A stretch of DNA of 64,000 bases. Origin: Dasypus novemcinctus. Its lineage: Eukaryota > Chordata > Mammalia > Cingulata > Dasypodidae. Below are positions 11,701 to 23,139 of the stretch, piece by piece. Location: positions 25,264,798 to 25,328,797 of the forward strand of contig NC_080701.1 of NCBI RefSeq assembly GCF_030445035.2, read 5' to 3'. The notes under the pieces were generated by a model. It was not told the origin of the DNA and searched no databases. It saw only the letters and a list, made by a program, of their open reading frames with translations. Both the position numbers and the translations under genes were made by a program. Within the stretch, counting starts at the first letter, position 1. Each line of letters opens with the position of its first letter.

Positions 11701-12200
11701 TTTCTAGCTGCCTCCATCCAGCTGGAGAGATGCTGTGGGGAAATGGCTGAGCTTGTCAGCCCATCTCAGCCACGGCCCCTTCACATCCCAGTTTATTGTC
11801 TTCAGCCCCAGCTAACAAGAGCGGCAAAGTCCGTCTACCCCTTGGCCGAGGCAGGGCCGTGCCTCTGCCCTGCCCCCTCTGTTTTCTGCATCCAGACTCT
11901 CTGGCACTGGGGTTTGCCCTCTCAGCAAGGTCCTGTGTTCTCTAGGACTAAAAATAAATTAAATAAAATAATTTAAAATCAGAGGACGTACAATCCTGTT
12001 CTCCCCAGATAATATTTTCTACAGGCCAGGATGAGAAAAAGATGTGTGCCTTCCGCTCCTCTTGGCTTCCTAAGGAGAGAGGGAGGCCAGCACTGCTCTT
12101 GGGACAAGGTCCAGATCCTTCATGTACCCACTCCCACCCCCCAAGTTCACATCTTCACTGCGATCCCACTCCAGGGGCCCCGACCTCTCTCTCCTGTACC
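8731..12200. other. No feature recognised
   Basis: About 3.5 kb, moderately GC-rich in 9.2-9.5, 10.0-10.4 and 11.2-11.9 kb, with overlapping short frames on both strands (up to 169 codons at 11208-11717, minus). None shows a domain, repeat family or splice structure I can defend. A short alternating CA/TG run lies near 11320-11350. Confidence 0.45.
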
Positions 12201-12209
12201 CTATTTGCC

Positions 12210-12830
12210 CCAGGTGCCAGCCAACCCTTCCTCTGCTTTCTTTTTCTTTGTAGCACTCAGCTCCACCTGCACAGCTCTTCCATGTGTTCCTTCCTTTGCC
12301 TGATTATCATCCATCTTCTCCACTAGAACATAAGCTTCTCAAAGGCAAGAGCTCTGGCCTCCTTGACGCCATGCCTGCAGAGCCTGGAATAGTGCCCAGG
12401 AGAAAGCAGAAATTCAGTGTTTACAGAAGGAATCAAAGGTGGCATCCCAGGCTCCACTTCTCCAGCTCAGTCTCCTCCATTCTTCCCCTCTGAAGCCTGA
12501 CTCACTCTGGTCTTCTCTAAGGTCCTCTGAAGACCTTCCCTTGCCCAGACTCCTCACACGCCCACTCTCCTCCACCACCAACGCCCACCCCAGGTGACCC
12601 ATCCTTAGGCTCCCATCACACATTTTCACCCCTTTCAGCAGTTTTTCTTCACCGCCTTCTTCACGGTTTCCAATGTTATCTTTATTTTAGAGATTACTTC
12701 AATAATCTGCACACCCCCCACAACTGCCTTTCCCTTGCCTTGGTTTTACCAGTTCTGAGCAGTGTCCAGCACACAGCCAATAAACACTTCCATTTGATAT
12801 TTATGATGACTAAATGAACACAAGTGTCCC
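12210..12830 (+). mobile_element. L2 LINE 3' region
   Basis: Contains diverged L2 3' UTR phrases: 'tccactagaacataagcttctc..ggcaagagctctgg' (consensus-like 'actagactgtgagctccttgagggcaggg') and, further on, 'cagtgtccagcacacagccaataaacactt'. Ancient and fragmentary; borders are approximate and part of the middle may be unrelated. Confidence 0.5.
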
Positions 12831-12884
12831 TCAGACTCTTGATTTCCTTTTTTTTTGGTATTTTCTCCCAACCCACCCTAATTT

Positions 12885-13720
12885 TTTAAACAAATCTATT
12901 TTATTGATACATATGAATAAAGCATACAATTTATCCAAAATTGTACAATCAATGGTGTATTAGCCAGCCAAGGGGGTGCTGATGCAAAATACCAGAAACT
13001 GATTGGTTTTTATAAAGGGTATTTATTGGGGGAAGGAACTTACAGATACCAGGCTACTTCCCTCACCAAAGTCTATTTGGAGCAAGATGGCTGCTGACGT
13101 CTGCCAGGGTTCAGGCTTCCTGGGTTCCTCTCTTCCCGGGGTTTGCTTCTCACCAGGCTCAGGGCTCCTCTCTTCCTGGGGCTTGCTTCTCTTTCCTCTG
13201 TGTGTTTACTGACCAGGGTGCCAGCCTAAGGCTTCAACATCGATCTCCAGCATCAAAAACCTCCAACTCTGTCCTTTGCTATGTCTTTTATCTGTGAGTA
13301 GGACTCAACACTCTACTGACATAGCCCAATCAAAGTCCTAAATCATAATTTAATCATGCCCAGGTACATACCAGTTTACAAACATACTCCAATATCTATT
13401 TTTTGGAATTCATAACTATTTCAAACTTCTACAAATGGCATTTGTTATAATCACATAGTTGTGCATTCATCACTTCAATCATTATTAAAGCATTTTCACT
13501 ATTTCAATAATAATGATAATAAACAAAAAAGACAAACTAAAAGAAATTCCTTCCCTCTCAATCTCTGTTTCCCCTGCTGTACATAGCTGCTATTTCTGAC
13601 TAGTCTTAAACAATTATTTATTTGTTTATTAATCAGTTTTATTGCGATATATTCACATACCTATGATCTATCCAAAGTGTATAATCAATGGCTTTTTTTC
13701 CTGAGTAAGAGGTATGGTTT
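12885..13720 (-). mobile_element. L1 3' end fragments, split by an LTR
   Basis: Minus-strand L1 3' sequence of the type 'tttattgagatacattcacatac...ccatccaaagtgtacaatcaatgg...cacatagttgtgcattcatcac'. The left piece stops at 12955, the right piece resumes at 13439 after the solo LTR, and a second start of the same motif appears near 13635, implying two partial copies in tandem. Confidence 0.65.
12956..13433 (-). mobile_element. Solo LTR, xenarthran MaLR-like
   Basis: Same family as 5431-5974, about 480 bp, TG...CA ends and a perfect AATGG duplication at 12951-12955 and 13434-13438. Inserted into an older L1 3' region. Confidence 0.87.
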
Positions 13721-14145
13721 ACGAAGATAGAAAGTATGTCCAGGAACCAAAAAGATTTTTAAAGCTTTCTGGGCAGACTTCCCTAAAGTTTCCCATTCTC
13801 AGAAGCCAAACCACATAGAGTTGGACCCATCGTTTTTTCACCTATCTGTTAACCATGTTTTTTTTATAGGGTGTGTTCAGAAGGATAGAGAGCTGAGGTC
13901 AGGTGTGGGAGGGGAGTGGGTGATAATGAGGAAAGAGAAGGGTTTGCCCAAATGAGAGTTACAGTTTTCAGAGTAATTCTGAGGTTTGGATTTTTCTCCA
14001 CATCAAATACCTTTCATCCCCCATCCTCACCACCATATTAGGAAAACACACACACAAGTGTCATCACAAAACACCTCAACAAATCAAGACTGAGAATGTC
14101 TGCTTTTACTTACTGCCATAAGATTTGCAAGACAATCTTGGATCT
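13721..14145. other. No feature recognised
   Basis: Only a short CA-rich run near 14044-14055 stands out; otherwise nothing is recognisable. Confidence 0.45.
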
Positions 14146-14149
14146 GGTT

Positions 14150-14275
14150 TTGCAGCATTTTGGAATGGTAAGGTACCTAGGGAATCAAGTAATCCAACCC
14201 CCTAATTTTACAGATAAGGGAGCTAAGTTAAGGTCCACAAGGTAACCAAGTTCACAGAGCTGGTATTAGAATTCA
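14150..14275 (+). mobile_element. MIR-like fragment
   Basis: The phrase 'ccaaccccctaattttacagataagggagctaagttaaggtccac' follows the MIR core pattern (tttacagatgaggaaactgag...). Short and diverged. Confidence 0.5.
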
Positions 14276-14960
14276 ACTGGTCGCCTAGAATCATCTGCCA
14301 CGATCTTTGTTGCAAGTTTTTGGCTTTTGGCAATTAAGCTAAATTTTCCAAAAGCATTGTTTGTTGTAGCAGAATATGATAAGAAACACAAGGCAGATGA
14401 TTGCTGACAAGAATGCATGTGTTTCTTCACGATATCGCGTCTTAGTTGGATCCCCACTCCCACCAAAGTAGCCTCTGAGACAAGGATTTGAGAGCAAGAG
14501 GCGATCTCAGAAAGCTCGGGGAGGGAGTCAGGAAGGGAGGCAGTGAGGTGAAAAAACTCCACGGCACAAGCTTTCTAAAAGATGTCTCCAGGACCGTAAA
14601 CCTTGGAGCTCCAGCCCGAGCCCCACCCTGTCCCTGAGGCCTTGGGTACCACTGGCGCCCATTGCACTCCTTAGGCACTCTTTGCTTTCCTGTGGGCTCC
14701 TTCTCTGCCTGCCTTTGCCCCACCCAGGCTGTGCTTCCTCCCGCGGCTACCAGGGCTGCTTCAGCACTGCTATGTAGAAAGCTAGGTCCGCAAACACGTT
14801 AGACGCTGCCTTTCTCTATCATAATGCTAGTAATTAAGAGGTTCTTTCAGAATTCTGGCCAAGAAATTAAGTTTAAGAAAAGGAAAGAATTAAGAATAGT
14901 ATGCTCACTTTTTTCCTCCACCTTTTTCCTCAGGGTCTTCCCCCAGTATGCACAATACAC
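14276..14960. other. No feature recognised
   Basis: About 690 bp, GC-richer between 14.5 and 14.8 kb, with overlapping short frames but no assignable gene or repeat. Confidence 0.45.
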
Positions 14961-14984
14961 ACACACACACACACATTAGAAGAG
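14961..14984 (+). repeat. (AC)n microsatellite
   Basis: About eleven uninterrupted CA/AC dinucleotides within an otherwise ordinary AT-rich stretch. Confidence 0.9.
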
Positions 14985-15084
14985 GAACAAACTAGGAAGA
15001 AATACAACAGCGCAATGGGGTTATCTCCTCAGAAGGAGTGAAATTAATTCTAATGCAAATGAGCCTTTAAGTCAGGAGGCCAGG

Positions 15085-15280
15085 GTTCGAATCACAAGTT
15101 TTGTCATGCTGTGTAACACTGAACAAGTGACCTAACTTCTCGTATTCCTCCAGTTTTCTCAATTATGAAATTTTGATGGTGGTTCATACCTCATGGGCAT
15201 GTTGTAAACATGAAGTAATGTGACAGTCTATGAATGTCTTACCGTGCCAAGATCCATAGCAGATGCTTTCTAAATACCAA
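15085..15280 (-). mobile_element. MIR SINE
   Basis: Minus-strand MIR: 'ggttcgaatcacaagttttgtcatgctgtgtaac..ctgaacaagtgacctaacttctc..tcctccagttttctca..tcatgggcatgttgtaaacatgaagtaatg'. These follow the MIR consensus in order. A young chimeric SINE integrated directly at its right edge. Confidence 0.75.
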
Positions 15281-15283
15281 GTG

Positions 15284-15658
15284 GGGGAAGTGGATGTGGC
15301 TCAAGCAATTGGGTTCCCATCTACCACATAGGAGGTCCAGTGTTCGATGCTCAGAGCCTCCTGGTGAAGGCAAGCTGGCCCATGTGGCGAGCTGGCCCAC
15401 GCAGAGCATTGGTGCAGTAAGATGATGCAACAAAAAGAGACAGGGAGGAGAAATAATAAGAGACGCAGCAGACCAGGGAGCTGAGGGGGTACAAGAGAAT
15501 GATCACCTCTCTCCCACTTGGGAAGGTCCCAGGATTGTATCCTGGAGCTGCCTAAACAGAATATAAGCAGACACAGAAGAACACACAGTGAATGGACACA
15601 GAGAGCAGACAATGGAGGGAGGGGGGAGAAATAAATAAATGAATCTTAAAAAAAAAAT
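15284..15658 (+). mobile_element. DAS-SINE, chimeric
   Basis: tRNA-Ala-like head (GGGGGAAGTGGATGTGGCTC, then a B box near 'gtgttcgatgc') fused to the ~180-nt region of unknown origin that defines chimeric DAS-SINEs, ending 'gagaaataaataaat..cttaaaaaa'. Part of the middle differs from the 18639 and 48151 copies and matches the 57680 copy, so it belongs to that subfamily. The flanks CCAAGTGG/CCAGGTGG suggest an imperfect target duplication. Confidence 0.93.
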
Positions 15659-16250
15659 TCCAGGTGGCTCTCTCTCATATAAGGATTTGACTCCAGGGTT
15701 CTCTGCTTCCCCCATACCTAAATTTTCTGCCCATTCCCTCCCTCCCACACACACCAAAGCCCCTTTATCAACAGCCAGTGGTGCAACCATCTTCTCCCCA
15801 GCTCAGACATGAAAGCAGGAGGTGTCCAGTGAAAGCAGCAGCAGCAGCAATCCCTGGCAGACCCATCCAGAACTGCTCTGCCCCTTTTCTGAGTAGGTCT
15901 GCTTCTTGTTTGGGGAGAGGCAGCCCTGGGCCCCAGAGTTTGTAGTAAATGTTTGGGAGTGGGAAAGGGAAAGTAAGGAACTGTACAAGGAAATATTAAG
16001 GGGCACGATTCCTTACTCCGCTATTCTGAACATCATCAGCGTTCAATTTCAGATTTTCTGTCTTAACAAGATCCCAGGAGACCTGTAAAAGATGCCAAGT
16101 GTGCCTTTTAGGGATGGCCTTGCTTCCAAGTTGAGGTTTCATCTGTAGGCTTTAGTCTGAAATTATTCTGAGCCTTTCCCTAACCTCAAATTACATATGG
16201 CTCAACCAACTGAACCTATCAGAACTTACATCCTGCCAACCAAACTATCA
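15659..16250. other. No feature recognised
   Basis: Apart from a short CAG run near 15836-15849 nothing is assignable. Confidence 0.45.
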
Positions 16251-16254
16251 AAGA

Positions 16255-16375
16255 GGTAAGAGTTGTATAGGGTACAGTCCTTGCCCTAGAGAACCTCATT
16301 ATTGCACTGGAGGTGAGCTAAATACACACAACAAGGACTTAAAAACATGGGACAATACAGGGAATCCTATCACAT
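16255..16375 (-). mobile_element. L2 LINE fragment, tentative
   Basis: The order 'acagtccttgccctagagaacctcattattgcactggagg' resembles the minus-strand L2 3' UTR (ccctgccctcaaggagctcacagtctagtgg). Short, diverged and of low weight. Confidence 0.4.
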
Positions 16376-16399
16376 ACAGTAGAAAATGTCTGTGAAAAA

Positions 16400-16865
16400 T
16401 CTCCTAGATCATCTATAAAACACAGTGTGTGGTTTTATATGCACGTTGTGTTGGATATCTTCTGTTATTCCTTCCAGATCCAATTTCTATCCTTCTCCAC
16501 CCAGCTCCAAGCCCCCGAAGGCTGAATTATATGAACTACATCCACAAGTCTTTGTGTTTGACTTCCTGTTGGCTTAGCCAATGGAAGTGGGAGCTGAGAT
16601 CTCAAAATTTCCTCCCAGGCCCCTCCCTGTGGAGTCCTGCAAGCTGGCTGCTTCCCTCTACCAAAGGTCCAGCCAGGATTGTTCTGATCAGCTGTCCATC
16701 CCCATTGTTCCTTCAAGTTTAAGGATGTCAGCCCTGGCACTCTTCACTCTCTTTTGTGGTTTGCCTACATTCTCCCCACACCTCTGTAAAAAATCTCTTT
16801 ATGTAGTACCCCTCAAATGATCCAGTTCAGTGTGCCATCTGTTTACTGCAGGAAACTTGACTGTT
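16400..16865 (+). mobile_element. Old LTR-like relic, tentative
   Basis: Resembles, in overall content, ancient placental LTR relics with a pyrimidine-rich middle and a late 'ctgtaaaaaatctctttatg' A-rich signal, followed by 'caggaaacttgactg'. I cannot name a family and the borders are guesses. Confidence 0.3.
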
Positions 16866-18470
16866 AAGGTGTAATATGTGTGAAATGAATGTCAAAGACT
16901 CTTTGTGCTGTGGAGCTCATGGAGGAAGAAGGATCAATTCCTGGTGGGAATTCTGAATTAGGTCTTGAGGATGGGATTAAAGTGGCTGAAGATGTGTATG
17001 GCAAGGCCATGTCTGGACGCAGAAAGAGGATGGTAGAATGTGTATAGGGGAAGGTCAAACTCACATCCTTTGCCCCAACCTTAGCAAAAGTAGGAAGCCC
17101 AGGAAATGCAGTCCAGCTTCTGGGAAAAGGCCAGGGCAATCTGCAGTCCAAATGGGAAGAGAATCTGCTCCCCGACCCCAACCTGCCAGCTGTTCCACAG
17201 AGCCAAGTGAGGAAATTAATTAGGATTGCCTCAGAGAACAAGATACAGAGGGTGTGATCCCAAAGGGACCCAGTGTTCACCACAGACTTCCAGTCACTTC
17301 ACACATCTGTGGAGCAGTCAGGGAAAGGTTGTAATGCCTCCCCAAAGTGCATGATGTCAGATTCAGGGCCCAGCTCTGGAGTTGCTGATGGTCACCAAGA
17401 ACTCCTGCCCTGCCTCTGCAGCTGGACCCAAGGCCTTGAGCCAAGAGACAGAGGCTGAACAAACCTGGAAGAAATGGTTCCTACTGGGTCACAGAGAGGA
17501 GGTCTTAGTCTCTTGGTGGATTATCCTAAGAAGAAAGCTAATGCTTTAGTCATACATGAGCAAGTCACCAAAATAGTGCCCCTCATCCCTTCCCCCAGTA
17601 AAAACACAAAAACACTAAAAAGGAAAGCCCACATAGACACTCTCAAAGCCAAGACACGTCATTTCCAAATGGATTACATGGTCCATTTAGCAGCCTTCAC
17701 CACAGATTATTTAGGCACTATTAGTCAGGGCTCTATAAAATGGATGTAAAATTCACGCAGGTTTCCTGTAGTTATCAAGCTGGTAACTTCCTAAAACCAG
17801 AAAATGGAGCAGGAATGTGCCAAAGAGCTACAAGAGGGGAGAGGTAGGAACTTCCTAAGGTTAACACTGTGGACTTAAAACCCAACAATTCACCTGCTGC
17901 TTACCCAGCCCGGGGCTATTTAGGGGAGGGTCTGGTTCTTGAACACAACCTCAGCCTCAAAGACAGGAGATGTTGCCCCTAGTTATTTTTTATGGATTCA
18001 TCGTACACCAGTTTCTTTTTTCTCCAAAGATTTATGTTTTTAGTCCTTGCTGACTCTTGCACGTCTTAAATTTACTACCTTGGAAACAGCAATACTTACT
18101 TTTATTTACCCTACATTATACTTCTTTCAAGTTTCCAGGAGTGGCTCTAAATTGGGTATTATGAAATATCTCTTGCCTGTCTATTCTCACTCATCCGTTT
18201 ACTAGACTTTGATCCTATTTGCTTCAGAGTCTCATCCATCTACATATATTGACTGGGCATCTACTATGTGCCTAAAATTAGACTTTTCTAGCTCCTGCCC
18301 ACTCATTCCTTGGATTGCTTTGGTTATTCCTTGTTTTTCTCTTTACTTATCCATGTAAATAACTTCATTGACCTGCAAAGATGGAATGGGCACATGACCA
18401 TTCTCTTTCACAAATGAGGGAACCATGGTACAGAGATATTTTATTCTCAAGAAACTGCTGCAGGGCTGCA
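16866..18470. other. No feature recognised
   Basis: About 1.6 kb without a recognisable gene or repeat. A 91-codon frame at 17474-17749 shows no family signature. Confidence 0.45.
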
Positions 18471-18479
18471 GTCTTGTAT

Positions 18480-19130
18480 GAAATGAAGGAGCCTTGGATT
18501 TCAAGGACTTGTGTCCAAATTCTGGCTCTACTGCCTACCAGTCTTGTGGCTTTGGGCATGCCAATGAACTGCTCTAAGCTTTTGTTTCTAGTCAGTAGAA
18601 TGAGGATAATATCACTTCTCTCAAAAGCTTGTTGGGGAGGGAAGCGGACTTGGCCCAGTGGTTAGGGCATCTGTCTACCACATGGGAGGTCCGCGGTTCA
18701 AACCCCAGGTCTCCTTGACCCGTGTGGAGCTGGCCCACGCACAGTGCTGATGTGTGCAAGGAGTGCCCTGCCATGCAGGGGTGTCCCCCACATAGGGGAG
18801 GCCCACGTGCAAGGTGTGTGCCCCGTAAGGAGAGCCGCCCAGTGTGAAACAAGGTGCAGCCTGCCCAGGAGTGGTGCCACACACAGAGAGAGCTGACACA
18901 ACAAGACGATGCAACAAAAAGAAACACAGATTCTCATACCACTGACAACAACAGATGTGGACAAAGAAGACACAGCAAATAGACACAAAGAACAGACAAC
19001 CAGGGCAGGGGGCGAGGGAGGGGAAGGGGAGAGAAATAAATAAATAAATCTTAAAAAAAAAAAAAAAGGCTTGTTGGGGAATTAAATGAGAAAACTTCTG
19101 TATGTGACACAGAAGCAGTTCTCCATATAA
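18480..19130 (-). mobile_element. MIR SINE, split by a younger SINE
   Basis: Left half follows the minus-strand MIR ('tccaaattctggctctactgcc..cttgtggctttgggc..gaactgctctaagcttttgtttc'), right half continues after 19080 with 'aattaaatgagaaaacttctg'. The two halves are separated by the chimeric SINE at 18639-19068. Confidence 0.72.
18639..19068 (+). mobile_element. DAS-SINE, chimeric, full length
   Basis: Full chimeric DAS-SINE with tRNA-Ala-like head (GGGAAGCGGACTTGGCCCAG; B box GGTTCAAACC), the GC-rich body with 'caaggagtgccctgcc' and 'cagcctgcccagg' blocks, and the 'gagaaataaataaataaatc' tail plus about 14 A. A perfect 12-bp duplication (GCTTGTTGGGGA) lies at 18627-18638 and 19069-19080. 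It split an older MIR. Confidence 0.97.
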
Positions 19131-20005
19131 AACCAGGTTACTTGTTTTCAAAAACATGATCCTACCATGACAAGAAGGTGCAATACTACAGAGGAGACAG
19201 GAAAGGCATAGAAAGGCAAGATTTGGGGATTCCTTGATCTCATTACATAATGTGGGTCATGGGGAGAAAACAAAATTAATATACTGCCAATCACTGGTTT
19301 TCCTTCAAAGCTGGAATAGTGCTATCCTTTCTCTGCTTGACCAAAATCTTTCTTCAGAGAAGCTTCATGAAGATGTACAAAGAACAAAACTATTTCCAGA
19401 GTCATGAAAAGACTTCACATATGAAGTTAGATGCTGGTAGTTTTATGGAATTGTGGGAGGGGTGTCACTCTTTCAGAGTTTAATCTCCCTCTGACCTAAG
19501 AAAGAACTTCATTCAGCCCTAGATGAGGATGTGAATGCTTTAAGACATATATATGGTACCAAACTTTATGTAAACATCTTGCTAAGTAAGAGAGACTCAA
19601 AACCCATGAGAAGGATCTCTGGGTGGGGGCTGAGCAAAGGAAACTTGCCATTTAAAGTCATGCTGTAGGTTGGGGTGAGTGTTGGGCAGGGAGCCCAAAG
19701 AAGTAGACTTACAAGGTGAGCAGAGGGTCCCCATGGTGCTGGGGGAGGGTGTTGATTCCCTTCTGTGCCCCCATCAGTGCAATGACACACTTGGGTCTTT
19801 CTCCACAGTCTTGTTAGCTGGTGGCTTATACTATGTGCTCCCCTAGGGACCATCCCTCTTTTTAAAGGAATTAAAGATATGAACCTTCAAAAATTCCCTT
19901 GCGGCAGATGGTGGGGGCTTAGCCAAGGCATCTACCCAGGAACAGCCCTAAAGTTTGAACGAGAGAGGGCCTCTTTCACTCCTTCCTCCTCACTTGTCAA
20001 AGGAG
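19131..20005. other. No feature recognised
   Basis: About 870 bp with no assignable feature. Confidence 0.45.
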
Positions 20006-20007
20006 GG

Positions 20008-20125
20008 GCTCGATCAGTATTTCTCTAAGTGTGATTCTTGGAATACCTGCTTCAAATTACCAAGGTACGTGGTAAAAATGTAGATTCCTGAGCCACCCAA
20101 GTTGAACCAACAATTCTTACATTAG
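20008..20125 (+). mobile_element. hAT-Charlie MER20-like fragment
   Basis: Starts with a CAGTATTTCTC..AAGTGTG terminal-repeat-like sequence and continues 'aaaaatgtagattcctgagccaccc', the order seen in MER20/MER5-type non-autonomous hAT elements. Truncated at its right end. Confidence 0.6.
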
Positions 20126-21440
20126 TCCCTAATGTTCCTTCCAGACATAATAATCTATGACTCTGTGACCAAATAAAAGCAGCAACCAACTCCACCACCT
20201 CACCTTTCCACCCTTGGAAAGTATCAGGCCCCCGAGCAATCAGAGTCTAATTAAAATACTACCCAAACTGCCTCCATTTTTTTAGGCTAAGGCTCTGGTC
20301 CACATTCAAATTTAAAAATCTCTTGGAATTAGCAAGTCTGAGCTTCAAATTCTTCGCTGAGGATATATGTGAGCACAGAGAAAAGCCAGGAGAACAGGAT
20401 GTGTGTGTGTTGAGAGAAGGAGAAGAGAAGGGGTGAGGGAAATAGGATGAAGAATGAGGCACTTGCAGAGCCTGAGGTGAACCTCACCACATCTCAACTT
20501 CAACCAGGGCTGGTGCCAAAGAGGCATCAATCTTTAAAAATACGCACATGCCTCATGGGACCCACACATCCTTCTTCAGGAGCTTGTTCTCAACCTTGCT
20601 ACTTGTTTTGAAGTTAGTACATCCTGACCAAAGTCTTAAACTCTCCCTCCATCAGAACTTGGCCTGGGAACCGCTGTTTGCCAAAGATTTTCCCTCTCAA
20701 AAATAATATTTGTGGAGGGGCAGAGCTGCGTCTCTGAGAAGCTCTGAGCAGGACCAGAAGCATCCCTCTCACAATCTGGTTCTGTGTTTTCCGCCACTCC
20801 CCATCTACAACCCCATCCATCTCTCATGGGTTGGCATATGGCAGGGATACACTGGGCCCTTCAGACTCCAACGGGAACCAGCAAACAGCAGACAGGACTT
20901 TTTCCAGGGCTATGAATATCCCCACTGAGAAGGGACGTGGGAAGGTACCAAGACTGTCTTATCCTGAATTTAGTGCTCTTTGCCTTGCTCTTTGAAGATA
21001 ATGGAACTACTCTTGCATTCCTATGGTTTTTTTTAAGTTTTTCAAAGATCCAATTCCCTTTTCTTCATTTATTTCTTTATGCCATCTGAGCTCCCAAACA
21101 CCCAGTGAGCCCCCTCTGTCTTCAGCCACTTCCCCTGGCCCACCCTTCCTCTCCCACTGCCCCTGCTCTTCCAGGGACCCTCAGTCTGTTCTCAAATCTA
21201 TTGAAAGTGGCCTGGTCCATTAAAGGGGCTTCCCAGCAATTCTGTCCCTGCAGGTCTCCCTAAGTAGCAGGATCATTCTAACAGGTACATGCTTATAATT
21301 CTCAGAACCAGCGAAGAAATATTAGAGGAAACTGAAAGGGTATGCATGCACCAGTAAATGCTCATTGCACATGAGCTCCTTACTCAGTCCACTATGAAGT
21401 TCAATGACTCTTGCTCTCAGGAAGCCCAGGACTTGATTAT
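20126..21440. other. No feature recognised
   Basis: About 1.3 kb with short frames only; nothing assignable. Confidence 0.45.
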
Positions 21441-21454
21441 GCTGACTGTCTCTC

Positions 21455-21690
21455 ACTAACTGCAACTGAGGGCTCACTCTGCATAGGACACTGTGCCAGG
21501 TGCTTCACACAGAATACCTCTGCAGTGACACAGTGATTTAGGCATCACTGGCCCTGTTGCAGATGATAAGAGGGAGACTCCTAGAGGTGATCTGACTTGC
21601 TCCAGGGCCCACAGCTGTCAAGGGCGAAGGCTGTGATTTGACGCAGGTGAATCTAGCTTAAAACCATGTGCTCTTTCCACAAAGACTGAG
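21455..21690 (+). mobile_element. MIR SINE
   Basis: Near-complete diverged MIR: 'cactgtgccaggtgcttcacacagaat...gttgcagatgataagagggagactc...gacttgctccagggcccacagctg...accatgtgctctttccac' in consensus order. Confidence 0.75.
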
Positions 21691-21989
21691 GCCTAAATGA
21701 CAATGAGATTTAAAGCCATAAGAGAATTTGGAGGAAGAGAGGGTCAGGTAGATGGTACCACTAGTGCAAAAGCTCAAAGGCAAAAGCAACTTTCTGCATT
21801 TGAGGGACAGGTGTGGCTGCAACTCACTGACATGAGCTGCCCTAACAAAGAGCCCAGAAGCATTTGTACTGCTATACTTGTTTCTTGGCTAACATCTGTT
21901 CCAATTGGTCAGTTGTCCATTCTAGTTGGTCAGTACCTGTTCTATGCCAGAATCAGATGTTAGATATTTTCAATATCACCATCTGATAT

Positions 21990-22365
21990 GAAATGAGGTT
22001 GGAGAGGTAGGCAGGGCTTAGCTCATACAGGGCCTCATGGGATTTATAAATTTAATGGGAAAACCATTTGATGAGTAATTCTAAGCAGGGGAGTAAAGAA
22101 ATGTTTACTTAAAATGATAACATGAGCTGCTAGTTGGGAATTGGATTGGGGGAAGTAACTAGTGCGGCTAGATGATTATGTTTTAGACTAAGGTCATGGT
22201 AGTGGAAATGGGGAGAATGGGGATTCAAAGTATGTCTTAGAGGTGAACTTGGTAGTTCATGCTGATGGATGGGGCATGGGGGATGAAGGAAAGAGAAATG
22301 AAAACTCCATGTTTTTGGCCTTAGCAACTGCATGGATGGTAATTTCATTTACTGAAATTGGACAT
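21990..22365 (+). mobile_element. Ancient mammalian repeat, family uncertain
   Basis: Contains, in order, 'gaggttggagaggtaggcagggctta', 'cagggcctcatggga', 'aagcaggggagtaa', 'ttttggccttagcaactgcatggatggtaatttcatttactgaaattgg'. I recognise this order from a widespread placental repeat but cannot name it safely. It has no coding potential. Confidence 0.5.
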
Positions 22366-22895
22366 AATGTGGCAGGAGTAGCTCTATGATTGTTTTTAAA
22401 TAAATAAAAATTATCATTGATTGGCCTCACAAGAAACCCTGTGGTTTATGGAGCATAGCAAGCAGGCCAGACTGTTATTCTTTAAGCAGGTTAGAGTTAA
22501 ATAATCCAAAACAGCAGGATTTCATCAGTTGCTCGGCTTCCGCACCCACCCCATTCCATATTTTCACCAGCAGGGTCTAACCTCAAGGATTTTCCATGGT
22601 GCATAGAAAACTTGTCCCGATTTGGACTGATGGAGACAGTATGTGCTAGTTGTGGCAGTGAGGAGTGGAAGTGTTCTCTGCTCCCAGCCTGAAGTGATTA
22701 CAAAGGGCAGGACCACCAGGAGGCCAGGGTCGCAGCTGGTTAGAAAAGTACATTTCTGATGAAGTCTCAAGATCGTCAGCTCTTTTCTCCTTCACTGATT
22801 CTTCTCAGAAAGACCAGATGGAATTGGTTCAAGGTCAGTGTGTCCTTTTGGCCCCTCAACTCATCAACCTTCTGTTTCTCACTTCTATCTCCTTT
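22366..22895. other. No feature recognised
   Basis: About 530 bp with nothing assignable. Confidence 0.45.
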
Positions 22896-22914
22896 ACTTC
22901 TGCTTGAATAATAA

Positions 22915-23045
22915 TAAGATCCTACTTCGGTTTGCAATGCTCCTTCACTCGTATATGGCATTTGATCTTCCCAACAATCTTAAAATAGAGGTATCTTTTC
23001 CACTTATAGATAAAAACTTGAAGCTCAGAGGCCAGGGCTTATCCC
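22915..23045 (+). mobile_element. MIR-like fragment
   Basis: 'atttgatcttcccaacaatcttaaaatagaggtatc..ttttccacttatagataaaaacttgaagctcagagg' follows the MIR core order. Confidence 0.55.
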
Positions 23046-23139
23046 AAGTGATAAAAGTGAAACCATAACTTTCTCCCAGACCTGCTTTCCTTCCAGGTTT
23101 CCCCGTACCAGTGAATCAGATCCACCAACTATCCAGTTA

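Noticed and set aside
11208-11717. Longest non-repeat open frame (169 codons, minus)
   Set aside because: No domain, no codon pattern or splice context, and overlapping frames occur on the other strand.
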